From contig NZ_CP121196.1 of NCBI RefSeq assembly GCF_039994875.1, positions 1,116,001 through 1,180,000 on the forward strand: a DNA stretch of 64,000 nucleotides. The letters run 5' to 3'. Origin of the DNA: Telmatobacter sp. DSM 110680. GTDB lineage: Bacteria > Acidobacteriota > Terriglobia > Terriglobales > Acidobacteriaceae. Positions 55,901 to 64,000 of the stretch are shown here, piece after piece. The translations under genes and the position numbers were made by a program. The notes beneath the pieces are model-generated. The model was not told where the DNA came from. It saw only the letters and a program-made list of their open reading frames with translations, and searched no databases. Position 1 is the first letter of the stretch. Each line of letters begins with the position of its first letter.

Positions 55901-57404
55901 GGTCGCGACGGAACGGCTCGCTATGATGCAGGCTTTGTGGTCTGGATCGCCTGATGAAAATGGTGCACGCGAAGAAGCATTGAAGAAATGCGTGCAAGGT
56001 TGGATTCAAATTCTAGGGCCAGTCACTGCCGAAGCGTTTGCGCATGAACTTTCATTGAATTCTGCATCTGTGTTTCAACAATTTGTAGCGTTGGAAGCGC
56101 AGGGCATTCTTATGCGTGGCGCGTTCGAGAGGGCGGCTGCTGAAGCGGAATGCGAAATTGAATGGTGCGAGCGTCGTATTCTTCAGCGGATTCACAAGCT
56201 CACCATCGGGAGTCGCAGGAAACAGGTGGAGGCGGTTTCTCCGAAAATATTCATGAGATGGCTGCTCGGATGGCAGCACCTTGCACCACAGACCCAGCTT
56301 GCCGGCGAGGAAGGACTGCTGGAGGTTCTCAACAAGCTCGAAGGATTTGAAGCGCCGGCTGTGGAATGGGAGAAGACAATTCTGCCCTCGCGTGTTGCTA
56401 ATTACGATCCGCGCTGGCTCGATCGCCTGTGTTTGTCGGGAGCCGTGGGGTGGGGTCGTGTGTCACCTCATCCAGCATTCAGCGCGGGAAACGGGAATGG
56501 ACCGCGGCGGGTGATTCCCAGCAAGTCAGCACCCATTGCCTTTTATCTTCGCGACACGGCGGCTTGGCTGAATCTGGCGTTGAAAGAGCAAAGCGTTGAG
56601 GCTGCAAAACTCAGACAGGCGCTCACTCCAAATGCGTTGAATATCTGGGAATTCCTGGGCCAACGCGGAGCGTGCTTCGCTGAGGATCTTCAGCGGCTGC
56701 TTGGTCTGAGTTCGATCGAGACGCAACATGCGTTGTGGGAACTGGCTTCCGCAGGGCTGGCCGCGGCTGACGGCTTCGATCAGTTGCGCGCGATGATCGA
56801 TCCGGGGCGCGGGTCAGCAGAAAGTCCATCGTATCGGAAGCAGCGGAGTTCGGCGGGAAGATGGTCGCTGTTCAGTTCGGACGCGAAGAATCCAACTGAT
56901 CCTCTCGAACAGGCTCGCTGCGAGGATGAAGCCGTGGAGTCGGCCGCTCGCATGCTCCTGTCCCGATATGGAGTCGTCTTTCGCGACCTGGTTGAGCTCG
57001 AAAGCAACATCCCCCGCTGGGGAACGCTGCTGCGGATGTTCCGCCGCCTGGAAGATCGCGGAGAAGTGCGCGGCGGACGTTTCGTCGCAGGCGGATTCCG
57101 AGGCGAGCAGTTCGCGTTGCCCGAGGTTATCGATAGCCTGCGTGCAACAAACAGCCGCAAAGACCATCATGCGGTAAGCATCGCAGGAGCCGACCCCATG
57201 AATTTGATCGGCATACTTGTTGCGGGCGAACGCATCCATGCTGTGCCCGGCAGGTCTTTCGTCTTCTCTACAGAAGAGATTGAGAAGCCCATGCCCGTAG
57301 CTGCGGCTCCGGTTCACCGTCTGGGGCAGCGCGACCGCGGGGAGCGGAATGCACTGACACGCGCGGCGAATCAAAGCCAGCAAGTGAGCCTGTTTGGCTC
57401 TTGA
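52992..57404 (+). CDS. lhr: Lhr-type DEAD/DEAH helicase, long form
   Basis: A 1470-residue superfamily 2 helicase. The N-terminal 880 residues are the Lhr core: Walker A in LISAPTGSGKTLAAF, SPLKALSNDI (motif Ia), ILVTTPESLYILL, the DEIH box in VIVDEIHAVADDKRGAHLALSLERL, STLVFVNTRR and the motif VI segment MQRVGRAGHW. The remaining 590 residues form the C-terminal extension typical of actinobacterial-type long Lhr (about 1500 residues). It unwinds DNA or RNA:DNA hybrids; repair is the usual proposed role. No nuclease gene is adjacent. Confidence 0.93.
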   Translation: MGFPPQLAWAHPIVAEWFVTRFGTPTEPQVHGWPSILQAKPTLISAPTGSGKTLAAFLVCIDRLFRRAIDGSLSPTTQVVYVSPLKALSNDIQKNLEEPLREIQQLALERGVLSMEIRTGVRTGDTLPKERAAMLRKPPHILVTTPESLYILLTAKRSRERLHHVETVIVDEIHAVADDKRGAHLALSLERLDALVCGENRLSPGSFITGLLTAPQRIGLSATQNPIELVADFLTGTCQGRTPATVVQMGQRRSLDVAIEVPSDELTSVTSHRMWEEIFDKLATYTESHRSTLVFVNTRRLVERVSFALAERLGIENVAAHHGSLSRSLRLDAERRLKRGEIKILVATASLELGIDIGNVDLVCQIASTRAISVAMQRVGRAGHWRGAIPKGRLFATTRDDLLEQASLIRQMRSGSLDLLEIPAQPMDVLMQQIVAACGAESWDKASLFAVMRRAYPYRNLTWEQFEEIVALLCNGIESSRGRYGAYLLHDGIHGQLHPRRGARMIAISNGGAIPDTALFNVILQPDGVQIATLDEHFAVDSSPGDVILLGNSSWRVQRIESAGQVHVEDAQGAPPSVPFWTGEAPQRTDVLSDGVSELRKQICERTSGVSPEFISAAQPEVASAIAWLMEACGVCKWGAQQLVTYIVAGRAVLGAVPTKSTIIAERFFDEGGGMQLILHAPFGGRVNKAWGLALRKRFCRGFNFELQAAATDNGINISLAEQHSFPLSDVFQFLTEITTRSLLEQASLAAPVFKTRWRWAAGRSLQLLRNSKGKRIAPQVQRTRSEDLLASVFPQAAACFENIEGDIQIPDHPLVREVMGDVLQEAMDLEGLLVVMRGIQDGSIRCLAVDTPVPSQFAHELLNANPYAFLDEAGLEERRARAISLKNGIPQSVLEKPGKLDPKAIDTVRAECWPDIRDCHEMHDLLMSLVVLPVSITEQERARHWMDFYERLERDGRAQTFECGSLRCWVATERLAMMQALWSGSPDENGAREEALKKCVQGWIQILGPVTAEAFAHELSLNSASVFQQFVALEAQGILMRGAFERAAAEAECEIEWCERRILQRIHKLTIGSRRKQVEAVSPKIFMRWLLGWQHLAPQTQLAGEEGLLEVLNKLEGFEAPAVEWEKTILPSRVANYDPRWLDRLCLSGAVGWGRVSPHPAFSAGNGNGPRRVIPSKSAPIAFYLRDTAAWLNLALKEQSVEAAKLRQALTPNALNIWEFLGQRGACFAEDLQRLLGLSSIETQHALWELASAGLAAADGFDQLRAMIDPGRGSAESPSYRKQRSSAGRWSLFSSDAKNPTDPLEQARCEDEAVESAARMLLSRYGVVFRDLVELESNIPRWGTLLRMFRRLEDRGEVRGGRFVAGGFRGEQFALPEVIDSLRATNSRKDHHAVSIAGADPMNLIGILVAGERIHAVPGRSFVFSTEEIEKPMPVAAAPVHRLGQRDRGERNALTRAANQSQQVSLFGS

Positions 57405-57422
57405 ATTTCTAAAAATGAATGG

Positions 57423-60400
57423 CTATGGTTCTAGCGGTTCTCCCGTGATAACTCCGGTGATCTTCATCGCCGCCATGGAACTGTTGAACGGGTTGGCGTC
57501 TGAAGTGAGAAATTCGTCGAACTTCTTAATCGCGGATTGGTATTCCGTATCGATAGCCTTTTTGTCCTCTAAGACTGCGGCGCTTGGCGCATAATCCTCG
57601 CCTTCAAGCAGTCCGTCCAGTGCCAGCAATTTTTCGTGAATCTGATCGGGAGTACGCAACGTTGATTCGCCGGCGCCGGCATTGCTGGTTAATACCGCTT
57701 CGGCTGCCTTGATCTTCTTCTCGAACTCGTCGATGAGCTTCTTCACTTTCTGCTCGTCGGGCATTCCCTTGGCGGCTGCACGTAAAGCCTCTAGCTGCGC
57801 GTGGATTGCGTCGATGCGATTGAGCGCGGCGTCAACCTGCGACAGCTCGTGCAGGGCCGACTCGGTGACGTGGTAGCGCTCTTCCATGTCTGCCTGAACG
57901 GCGTGCGCGGTGGGGTCCGCTACTACGACAAATTTCTGCGAATTAGTCTGGCCGGCGACGGTCATGATTGCGGTGTAGTCACCGGGAGGAACGAGTGCAC
58001 CCGATCTCGGTCCCTTGAGGAAGTCTTTGCCGCTCTCCCAGCGCACAGGACCATCGGCGCGCAGATCCCAACTGAGGCGCTGCAGGCCCTCCTTCGCTGG
58101 AACCCACGGGATTTCCTTCGGCTTCTCTGAGGTGCCTTCTTCGCTCGCGGTCTTCCCAGGAGTGAGTTGCTGTTGGGCCTGCGAAGAAGCGGGCGGCTGC
58201 GCCGATTTTGCTTCCTGCTGTTCTGAATGCTGTGCATGCACTGGAGAGGTCGATTCAGCCGCCAACGGAAGGTCTTCATCTTCAGGAGGAGCTTCGTCCG
58301 GATCGAGCGTGTGTGTTCCTTTCAGCGTTCTTACGATGTGACCAGCGGCGTCTTGAATAACCAACTGACCCGGCTCCTTGGACTCGTGCGCGAGATAGTA
58401 ACTGAACTCGGCGCCGTAAGGATGATTCTTTCCGTAGAATGCTCCGTCGCCAAGCGCCTCAACCTGCGTCGCGGGCCAGTAGCGAAGAGCGTCCGCTGGC
58501 GGAAAGAGTTGAACGGTTTGCTTTTTGATCTCTGGATTGAACTGCTGAAAGGGTGCCAGGTCGTCGAGTATCCACACAGATCGCCCGTGCGTTGCCACGA
58601 CAAGGCTGTTGTTTTGCGCGTTCAGCGCTACATCATATACGGCGCTGTCAGGCAGGCCCAAGCCAAAGAGATTCCAATGCGCCCCCTCGTCCCAGGACAC
58701 ATATAAGCCGCTTTCGAGGCCGGCATAGTACATGTGGGGATTATGGAGATCGCGCCGCACTACGTGCGCATACACCTGCGGTAAGTCTCCGCTGATCGAT
58801 TGCCAGCTTGCACCGTAATCAGTGGTCCGAAATAGATAAGGTTTGAAATCGCCGCTGAAATGCCGGTCAACCACAATCAACGCCGTTCCTGGATCGTCCG
58901 CTGCCACGTCGATGGAGTCGATGCGTCCCCATGCGGGCACGCTGAGCAAGTGGTCAGAGACGTTGGTCCATTTGGCGCCACCGTCCCGGGTGACGTGCAC
59001 TTCACCGTCGTCGGTTCCGGCCCAGATCACGTTGGGATCCTTGGCTGATGGTGCGATCACGAGAATCGTGTTGTAGACCTCTGCGCCGGAGTTGTCTTTG
59101 ATGACCGGGCCGCCGGAGGATTGCTGCTTGTCCTTGTCATTGCGGGTCAGGTCGGGACTGATCGGTTTCCACGTGCGGCCGCGATCTTCGCTCTTGAAAA
59201 CAACATTGCCGCCCGCATACAGCACCTTGGGGTTTTGCGGGGAGACGGCGAAGCCCGCGTTCCAATTGAAACGGTATTTCTGATCGGCAACCCCGCCGCC
59301 ATTGAAGTCGCTGGGGTAGGGTTCCATATCGTGTATCTGCTGGCCGGAGCGGTCGAAGGTCATCAGCACCTGGTTCTGAGTGCTGTCGTAAATCAGATTT
59401 GGATCGTCTGCTGCGGGAATAGCAAATATTCCGTCGCCGCCATTCAGGGTGAACCAGTAACGATCGAGAATGCCGGTCGGGTCCTTGCTTATGCCGGGGC
59501 CGCACCATGCGCTGTTGTCTTGCAGACCACCGCAGATGAGCGTCCATCGATTTCCGGTTGCGCTCACATGATAGAGCTGGCCGATGGCAATGTTATGAAT
59601 AAAAGCCCAGTGCGCACTGTTATCGCGGGAGAGCGCGATGCCCCCGTCGTTGCCTTCAATGGTGCGTCCACTGCCGGAGGGATCGATCCAGATGGCGTGA
59701 TGGTCGCCGTGAATCTGCTTTGCGATTGCGTTGAAAGTTTTCCCGCCATCCTTCGATTCCATCAGTAGGTTCGACAAGGCGATGACATGGTCGGAGTTGC
59801 GAGGATCGACAGCAATGTGGGAGAAGTAGAACGGTCGCGAATCCACTTCCTCGTTCTTGCTCACCAGCGACCAGTGATCACCGGAGTCGTCGGAACGCCA
59901 GAGAACGCCCTCGTTGGAACCCATCACCGCGTAGACCACGCTGGACGCACTGGGTGCGATAGCCAGGCCGATGCGGCCGACTGGCGCCTCAGGCAGACCA
60001 TGGCCGCTGAGACGCTGCCAGGTTGTGCCGCCATCGATCGATCTATAAATCGCATCTTCTGGTCCGCCGTCGGAGTAGTTCCATGGCGTGCGTCGAAAGC
60101 GATATGCAGCCGCGAAAAGCATTTGGGGATTTTCGAGGTTCAAGGCCAAGTCGGATATACCGACACTCGGGCCAACAAATAGGACCTTCTGCCATGTGGC
60201 GCCGCCATCGGTAGTGCGGTAGACGCCGCGGTCATCATCGTCGGCGTACGGACTCCCCATCGCGGCCACCAGCACGGTCCCCGGATGTTGAGGATCGACG
60301 GCGATCCTGGAGATCTGAAGGCTATGTTCAAGTCCCATCCGCTTCCAGTGCGCGCCGCCATCGGTTGACTTGTAAACGCCGTCACCGAAAGAGACATCGT

Positions 60401-60827
60401 TGCGTACATTGGCTTCGCCGGTGCCCGCCCAGATAATCTGCGGATTCTGCGGATCGACGGCGAGCGCGCCGATGGATGCGACGCTTTCGTATTGAAAGAG
60501 CGCCTTCCAGGTCGTGCCACCGTTGTCGGTGCGAAATATGCCGCCATCCGCCGCGCCAACGTAAAAGACTTCGCTGTTGCCGGGAACACCTGCTACGGCG
60601 GTGACGCGTCCGCCGGAGATGGCGGGACCAATTTCGCGGAAGCCCACACTCTTGCGCACGACCATCAGTAGTTGAGTTCGGCCTTCGTTGTTTGCCCGCT
60701 GCGGTCCCGCTACGCCTGCGAAGGGTGTCGGAGTCTGCTGTGCCAGCGCGCTCACGAATGTCGAGCAAAGGACCAGACAGAATACTGAACCTGCCCAGCA
60801 ACGCTGGCAGAAATTCGTCAAATTCAT
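57423..60827 (-). CDS. Exported BNR/sortilin-repeat protein
   Basis: A 1134-residue exported protein. The ATG at 60827 is chosen since GAGGT lies five bases upstream and it begins MNLTNFCQRCWAGSVFCLVLCSTFVSALAQ, a signal peptide; a longer frame runs on to 61118 without support. Residues about 60-780 are BNR/Asp-box and sortilin-type repeats (GGIFRTDNGGTTWK, GVYKSTDGGAHWKRM, IYRSIDGGTTWQRL and others), one or two beta-propellers. The C-terminal region has an Ig-like GALVPPGDYTAIMTV segment and a helical tail. Possibly a glycan-degrading or binding enzyme; no catalytic residue can be named. Divergent from the gene at 61013. Confidence 0.75.
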   Translation of the reverse strand: MNLTNFCQRCWAGSVFCLVLCSTFVSALAQQTPTPFAGVAGPQRANNEGRTQLLMVVRKSVGFREIGPAISGGRVTAVAGVPGNSEVFYVGAADGGIFRTDNGGTTWKALFQYESVASIGALAVDPQNPQIIWAGTGEANVRNDVSFGDGVYKSTDGGAHWKRMGLEHSLQISRIAVDPQHPGTVLVAAMGSPYADDDDRGVYRTTDGGATWQKVLFVGPSVGISDLALNLENPQMLFAAAYRFRRTPWNYSDGGPEDAIYRSIDGGTTWQRLSGHGLPEAPVGRIGLAIAPSASSVVYAVMGSNEGVLWRSDDSGDHWSLVSKNEEVDSRPFYFSHIAVDPRNSDHVIALSNLLMESKDGGKTFNAIAKQIHGDHHAIWIDPSGSGRTIEGNDGGIALSRDNSAHWAFIHNIAIGQLYHVSATGNRWTLICGGLQDNSAWCGPGISKDPTGILDRYWFTLNGGDGIFAIPAADDPNLIYDSTQNQVLMTFDRSGQQIHDMEPYPSDFNGGGVADQKYRFNWNAGFAVSPQNPKVLYAGGNVVFKSEDRGRTWKPISPDLTRNDKDKQQSSGGPVIKDNSGAEVYNTILVIAPSAKDPNVIWAGTDDGEVHVTRDGGAKWTNVSDHLLSVPAWGRIDSIDVAADDPGTALIVVDRHFSGDFKPYLFRTTDYGASWQSISGDLPQVYAHVVRRDLHNPHMYYAGLESGLYVSWDEGAHWNLFGLGLPDSAVYDVALNAQNNSLVVATHGRSVWILDDLAPFQQFNPEIKKQTVQLFPPADALRYWPATQVEALGDGAFYGKNHPYGAEFSYYLAHESKEPGQLVIQDAAGHIVRTLKGTHTLDPDEAPPEDEDLPLAAESTSPVHAQHSEQQEAKSAQPPASSQAQQQLTPGKTASEEGTSEKPKEIPWVPAKEGLQRLSWDLRADGPVRWESGKDFLKGPRSGALVPPGDYTAIMTVAGQTNSQKFVVVADPTAHAVQADMEERYHVTESALHELSQVDAALNRIDAIHAQLEALRAAAKGMPDEQKVKKLIDEFEKKIKAAEAVLTSNAGAGESTLRTPDQIHEKLLALDGLLEGEDYAPSAAVLEDKKAIDTEYQSAIKKFDEFLTSDANPFNSSMAAMKITGVITGEPLEP

Positions 60828-60968
60828 GGCGACCTCTTGAGGCTGGAAGTTTAACATGGGCCCGCTTCGATGGAACTGAAACTGTTGATCGCAGAAAGCG
60901 CAGCACGATCGGCCACGCGACGATTGAGGTGAAAAACACAGCGAACAGGACTTAATCAAGCTGTGCAA

Positions 60969-60974
60969 TATAAT
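60969..60974 (+). promoter_or_regulatory. candidate -10 box upstream of the DUF4965 gene
   Basis: A consensus TATAAT lies 38 bp before the ATG at 61013. No good -35 box is at the usual distance, so it is weak evidence for the promoter. Confidence 0.35.
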
Positions 60975-61012
60975 CCATTGGTTGAGCAAGCAAGCAGGAT
61001 TGGGGACCTTAT

Positions 61013-63121
61013 ATGAAACACTCGCTCGTGAAAGCAGCCGCAGCCGTGGTACTCGCACTCTGTTGCTCAGCCCTTGTAGCGCAGACAAACGGGGCGGCTC
61101 CACTGCGCGCGCCTGCAACTCCGCTGATCGTACATGACCCTTATTTCAGCGTCTGGTCCACATCCGATCAGCTCACTGGCGGCCCCACGCGGCATTGGAC
61201 GGGCACGGCGCAGGAGTTTAACGGCATCGTCCGTGTCGATGGCCAGAATTTTCGATATCTCGGTAATGCCGACGGCTCGGGTCCAGCGCTTGAAGAGACC
61301 GATCGCAAATTGACCCCGACCCGAACCATCATCACACTTCAAAATAACAAGATCGAGCTTCGTATCTGCTTTCTCACGCCGGCATTTCCCGACGACATGA
61401 AAGTTATGTCCCGTCCTGTCACATATCTCACCTGGGATGTGAAATCACGCGACGGCGCCGAGCATGACGTGACCCTGTATCTTGACGTCGATGGTTCGAT
61501 TGCCACCAATAACGCGGGGGAGGCAGTTGCTTGGTCGCGCGCCAAAATTCCGGGACTACATCTATTGCGCGTTGGAACGCAAAGGCAACCGATGCTGGAG
61601 CAGTGGGGCGACAACGTACGCATTAACTGGGGATATTTCTACCTTGGCGTTCCAGACGCGGACAGCGCTTCGCTCGCGGCCGGAAACGAGAATGATCGGG
61701 ATCGCTTCAACGATAGCGGCAAGTTGCCGGAAAGCGACGATCTTGATCAGCCGCGTGTACCGCAAAGCCGTTATCCTTCTCCGCCCCTGCTCGATGTTGC
61801 GCTGCCACTAGGGAAGGTCGGTTCATCCGGTGTAACACGACACGTTTTGCTTGCTTATGACGATGTGTATTCGATCGAGTACATGCATCAGAAGCTGCTC
61901 CCCTATTGGCGCACGGAGTTTCCTACTTTCACCGCCATGCTTGAGGCGGCTGATCGAGACTACATGACGCTTGCGAAGCGCGCCGAGCAATACGATGCCG
62001 AGTTGGAACACGATCTCGTGCAAGCCGGGGGCAAAGAGTATGCAGCGATTGCGATTCTTGCTTTTCGTCAAGCAATCGCTGCGCACAAGCTCGTAGAAGA
62101 CGCTGACGGAATTCCGTTCTTTATGCCCAAGGAGAATTTCAGTAACGGTTCAATCTCAACCGTGGACGTCATCTATCCTTCGGCGCCAATGTTTCTATTC
62201 CTGAATCCCAAGCTGGTCGAAGCACAGCTTGAGCCCGTGGCTCGCTATGCGGAGACGCCGCATTGGAAGTTTCCGTTTGCGCCGCACGATCTGGGAGTGT
62301 ATCCGTTGGCGAACGGCCAGCTCTATGGCGGAGGCGAGATAAGCGAAGACGACCAGATGCCGGTGGAAGAGTCCGGTAACATGATTCTGCTCTTCGCCGC
62401 AGTCGCGCACGCTGAACACGACACATCTTTTGCTAAGCGCCATTGGCCGCTGCTCACCAAATGGGCAGATTATCTTCTCGAGAAGGGTTTCGATCCGGAG
62501 AATCAACTGTGCACTGATGACTTTGCTGGTCACCTGGCGCACAACACGAATCTATCGATCAAAGCGATTGAAGCCCTGGCGACTTACGCTCAACTGGCGA
62601 AGCAATTGGGAGAAGCGAAGACAGCCGAGAAGTATGACGCGGCGGCCAAGTCAATGGCAGCGAAGTGGGTGCAGATGGCTGCCGACGGCGACCACTACCG
62701 CCTCGCGTTTGATAAAACCGGCACCTGGAGTCAGAAATACAATCTGGTATGGGACACGCTACTTGGGGTTCACATGTTTCCTGCCGATGTTGCGGCCAAG
62801 GAGATTGCGTTTTATAAGACCAAAAGCAATCCCTATGGATTGCCACTCGACAATCGAGCGAAATACACCAAGCTCGACTGGTCGATCTGGTCAGCTACGA
62901 TGGCGACGAATCCAGCAGACTTTCAGGCGATTGTTCATCCCATCTTCCAATTTCTGAATCAGACCCCGGATCGTATACCTATGACGGACTGGTACGACAC
63001 GGTGACAGCGCATCATGTTGGTTTTCAAGCGAGATCCGTGGTAGGCGGCGTCTATATCAAGATGCTGGCTGATCCAGAGCTATGGAACAAGTGGGCGGAA
63101 CGCGGCCTGCGCACGCATTGA
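61013..63121 (+). CDS. Exported GtaA-like protein (DUF5127/DUF4965/DUF1793)
   Basis: A 702-residue exported protein with a signal peptide (MKHSLVKAAAAVVLALCCSALVA). The family order is visible: an N-terminal beta domain (PLIVHDPYFSVWSTSDQLTGGPTRHWTGTAQ), a central part with VTYLTWDVKSRDGAEHDVTLYLDVDGSIATN, and a C-terminal alpha/alpha-barrel-like domain (YAAIAILAFRQAIAAHKLVEDADGIPFFMPKENFSNGSISTVDVIYPSAPMFLFLNPKL ... DFAGHLAHNTNLSIKAIEALATYAQLA). Relatives include the fungal glutaminase GtaA, but bacterial members are mostly uncharacterised and may be glycoside hydrolases. The glutaminase role is therefore not claimed. Confidence 0.8.
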   Translation: MKHSLVKAAAAVVLALCCSALVAQTNGAAPLRAPATPLIVHDPYFSVWSTSDQLTGGPTRHWTGTAQEFNGIVRVDGQNFRYLGNADGSGPALEETDRKLTPTRTIITLQNNKIELRICFLTPAFPDDMKVMSRPVTYLTWDVKSRDGAEHDVTLYLDVDGSIATNNAGEAVAWSRAKIPGLHLLRVGTQRQPMLEQWGDNVRINWGYFYLGVPDADSASLAAGNENDRDRFNDSGKLPESDDLDQPRVPQSRYPSPPLLDVALPLGKVGSSGVTRHVLLAYDDVYSIEYMHQKLLPYWRTEFPTFTAMLEAADRDYMTLAKRAEQYDAELEHDLVQAGGKEYAAIAILAFRQAIAAHKLVEDADGIPFFMPKENFSNGSISTVDVIYPSAPMFLFLNPKLVEAQLEPVARYAETPHWKFPFAPHDLGVYPLANGQLYGGGEISEDDQMPVEESGNMILLFAAVAHAEHDTSFAKRHWPLLTKWADYLLEKGFDPENQLCTDDFAGHLAHNTNLSIKAIEALATYAQLAKQLGEAKTAEKYDAAAKSMAAKWVQMAADGDHYRLAFDKTGTWSQKYNLVWDTLLGVHMFPADVAAKEIAFYKTKSNPYGLPLDNRAKYTKLDWSIWSATMATNPADFQAIVHPIFQFLNQTPDRIPMTDWYDTVTAHHVGFQARSVVGGVYIKMLADPELWNKWAERGLRTH

Positions 63122-63149
63122 TCGATTGCATAGGGGCTCCTGATCCTTC

Positions 63150-63187
63150 AAAAATGATGTCTCGCCGTGGTGGATCACGGCGAGACA
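63150..63187 (-). terminator. intrinsic terminator of the TPR gene
   Basis: TGTCTCGCCGTG (63158-63169) pairs perfectly over 12 bp with CACGGCGAGACA (63176-63187). On the minus strand the stem is followed by TCATTTTT, so it ends the TPR transcript; it may also block read-through from the convergent DUF4965 gene. Confidence 0.8.
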
Positions 63188-63210
63188 GAGAATTTCGGTC
63201 GCGGCCGCGT

Positions 63211-63957
63211 CTACCGCTTGATGATCTTTTCCAGACGAGGGTCCATCCACAACGAAGCAAATTCCTGATCTTTGTAGACTCTGGATAGTTCTGCGAATCG
63301 CAGCTCCTTGGCGCGACCCAGATACTCCAAGGCGCCATCGAGATTGCCACGTTTGGCATATGCCTTCGCGATGAGGTAATCGACGCGCGCGCGTTGTTCA
63401 GGAGTGCTTACGCGAGCAGAGACCCCCGTCGCACTATCGCTCAGGATGTCGGCATCCAGTTCGATCGCCCTTGCGTATTCCGTCATCGCGCGATCAACCT
63501 CTCCCATTCCCAGCCAGGCTTCGGCCAGGTTGAGATGAGCAGGAGCGCTGGACTCGTCGAGTTCGAGGGCCTGTTTCAGGTATTTGACAGCCGGTTTGTA
63601 CTTCTTGTCCAGATATGCGACGGCGCCAAGATTGTTGAGAGCTGAAATGTTCTTGGGATCCGCTTTCAATGCCTGGCTGAAGTACTTGCGGGCGGGTCCC
63701 CGGTCACCTAGTTTCAATTCAGAGATACCGATCTTGTTCAGAAGTGAAGGGTTTCGCGGGTCTGCCCGCAGAGCTTGCCTGTAGTAAGAGATCGCCAGAA
63801 AGTAGTTGTTGTGAATTCTTTCGAGGTCGCCTTTCATCTCCGCAGACTTAACTAGCTCGTCGGTCCTGGGGAGATCGAGGGAGGAGTTCGCCCACAATAT
63901 GGGGGCCGTACAAATAACAAGGCTGGTTGCAATAAGCTTCATCGTAAGAGTCTTCAT
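63211..63957 (-). CDS. Exported TPR-repeat protein
   Basis: A 248-residue protein with a signal peptide (MKTLTMKLIATSLVICTAPILWAN) followed by at least four tetratricopeptide repeats: HNNYFLAISYYRQALRADPRNPSLLNKIGISELKLGDRGPARKYFSQALKADPKNISALNNLGAVAYLDKKYKPAVKYLKQALELDESSAPAHLNLAEAWLGMG, and another repeat near residues 180-215. It probably scaffolds protein complexes in the periplasm; the partner is unknown. The C-terminus ends in LWMDPRLEKIIKR, a pattern seen in TPR proteins of this phylum. Confidence 0.85.
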   Translation of the reverse strand: MKTLTMKLIATSLVICTAPILWANSSLDLPRTDELVKSAEMKGDLERIHNNYFLAISYYRQALRADPRNPSLLNKIGISELKLGDRGPARKYFSQALKADPKNISALNNLGAVAYLDKKYKPAVKYLKQALELDESSAPAHLNLAEAWLGMGEVDRAMTEYARAIELDADILSDSATGVSARVSTPEQRARVDYLIAKAYAKRGNLDGALEYLGRAKELRFAELSRVYKDQEFASLWMDPRLEKIIKR

Positions 63958-64000
63958 GGTCGTTCCTCTTCCAGGAGCATTTCGCCCTCGATCGGCCTCT

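Noticed and set aside
60828..61118. N-terminal extension of the BNR protein
   Set aside because: The frame continues upstream of 60827 but overlaps the start of the divergent gene, lacks a ribosome binding site and would hide the signal peptide.

Overview
The window is a GC-rich bacterial chromosome segment, most likely from an Acidobacteriota member of the class Terriglobia. The evidence is three very large MacB/FtsX-type permeases of the 'acidobacterial duplicated orphan permease' (ADOP) type, two of them paired with a small PadR regulator, and many secreted hydrolases, Tat-exported proteins and S9 peptidases next to ordinary housekeeping genes. No prophage, insertion sequence, CRISPR array or rRNA gene is visible. 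These identifications come from reading motifs; no database search was run.

Left end (1-4423, minus strand): a translation and precursor cluster transcribed ispE, tRNA-Gln(TTG), prs, rplY(ctc), pth, rpsF; rpsF runs off the left edge. Two gaps of this cluster hold short arrays with a 7-bp period. 4569-9879: a retropepsin-like aspartyl protease, two exported cupins, a LolA-like exported protein, a Tat-exported sugar-isomerase fold protein and a DUF2252 protein. 10055-14399: a DPP-IV-like S9 peptidase (TTG start), a DUF4440 protein, a 50-residue membrane protein and a Y-family DNA polymerase. 14463-24922: two PadR/ADOP pairs, each with a perfect palindrome just upstream of the regulator, flanking an Ig-like lipoprotein and an ECF sigma / membrane protein / two DUF4252-type proteins operon. 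25016-32864: gluQ, a small hypothetical gene, a stand-alone LigD-type polymerase domain, pirin and YceI genes that share an upstream GTTGCAAC element, and a GH3 enzyme with a PA14 insertion. 33005-40396: an S9 peptidase, a third ADOP permease without a PadR partner, a TonB-C-like exported protein and a secreted protein of unknown role. 40454-44380: dnaG and rpoD (GTG and TTG starts) with a strong terminator. 44475-49533: a lysine-rich exported protein, a GH1 beta-glucosidase with a Tat signal, a third S9 peptidase and an aldo/keto reductase. 49701-52818: a TM2/zinc-ribbon protein, two hypothetical genes, a LolD/MacB-type ATPase, tRNA-Gly(GCC) and tRNA-Cys(GCA). 52992-63957: a long Lhr helicase, a 1134-residue BNR/sortilin-repeat protein divergent from a GtaA-like (DUF4965) protein, and a TPR protein.

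The main unexplained features are at DNA level: (i) dispersed arrays with a strict 7-bp period but several unrelated unit sequences, two of them arranged as inverted arms around a spacer of about 50 bp; (ii) palindromes overlapping the predicted promoters of both PadR genes, one of which would give a leaderless mRNA; (iii) a duplicated promoter segment upstream of the pirin and YceI genes.
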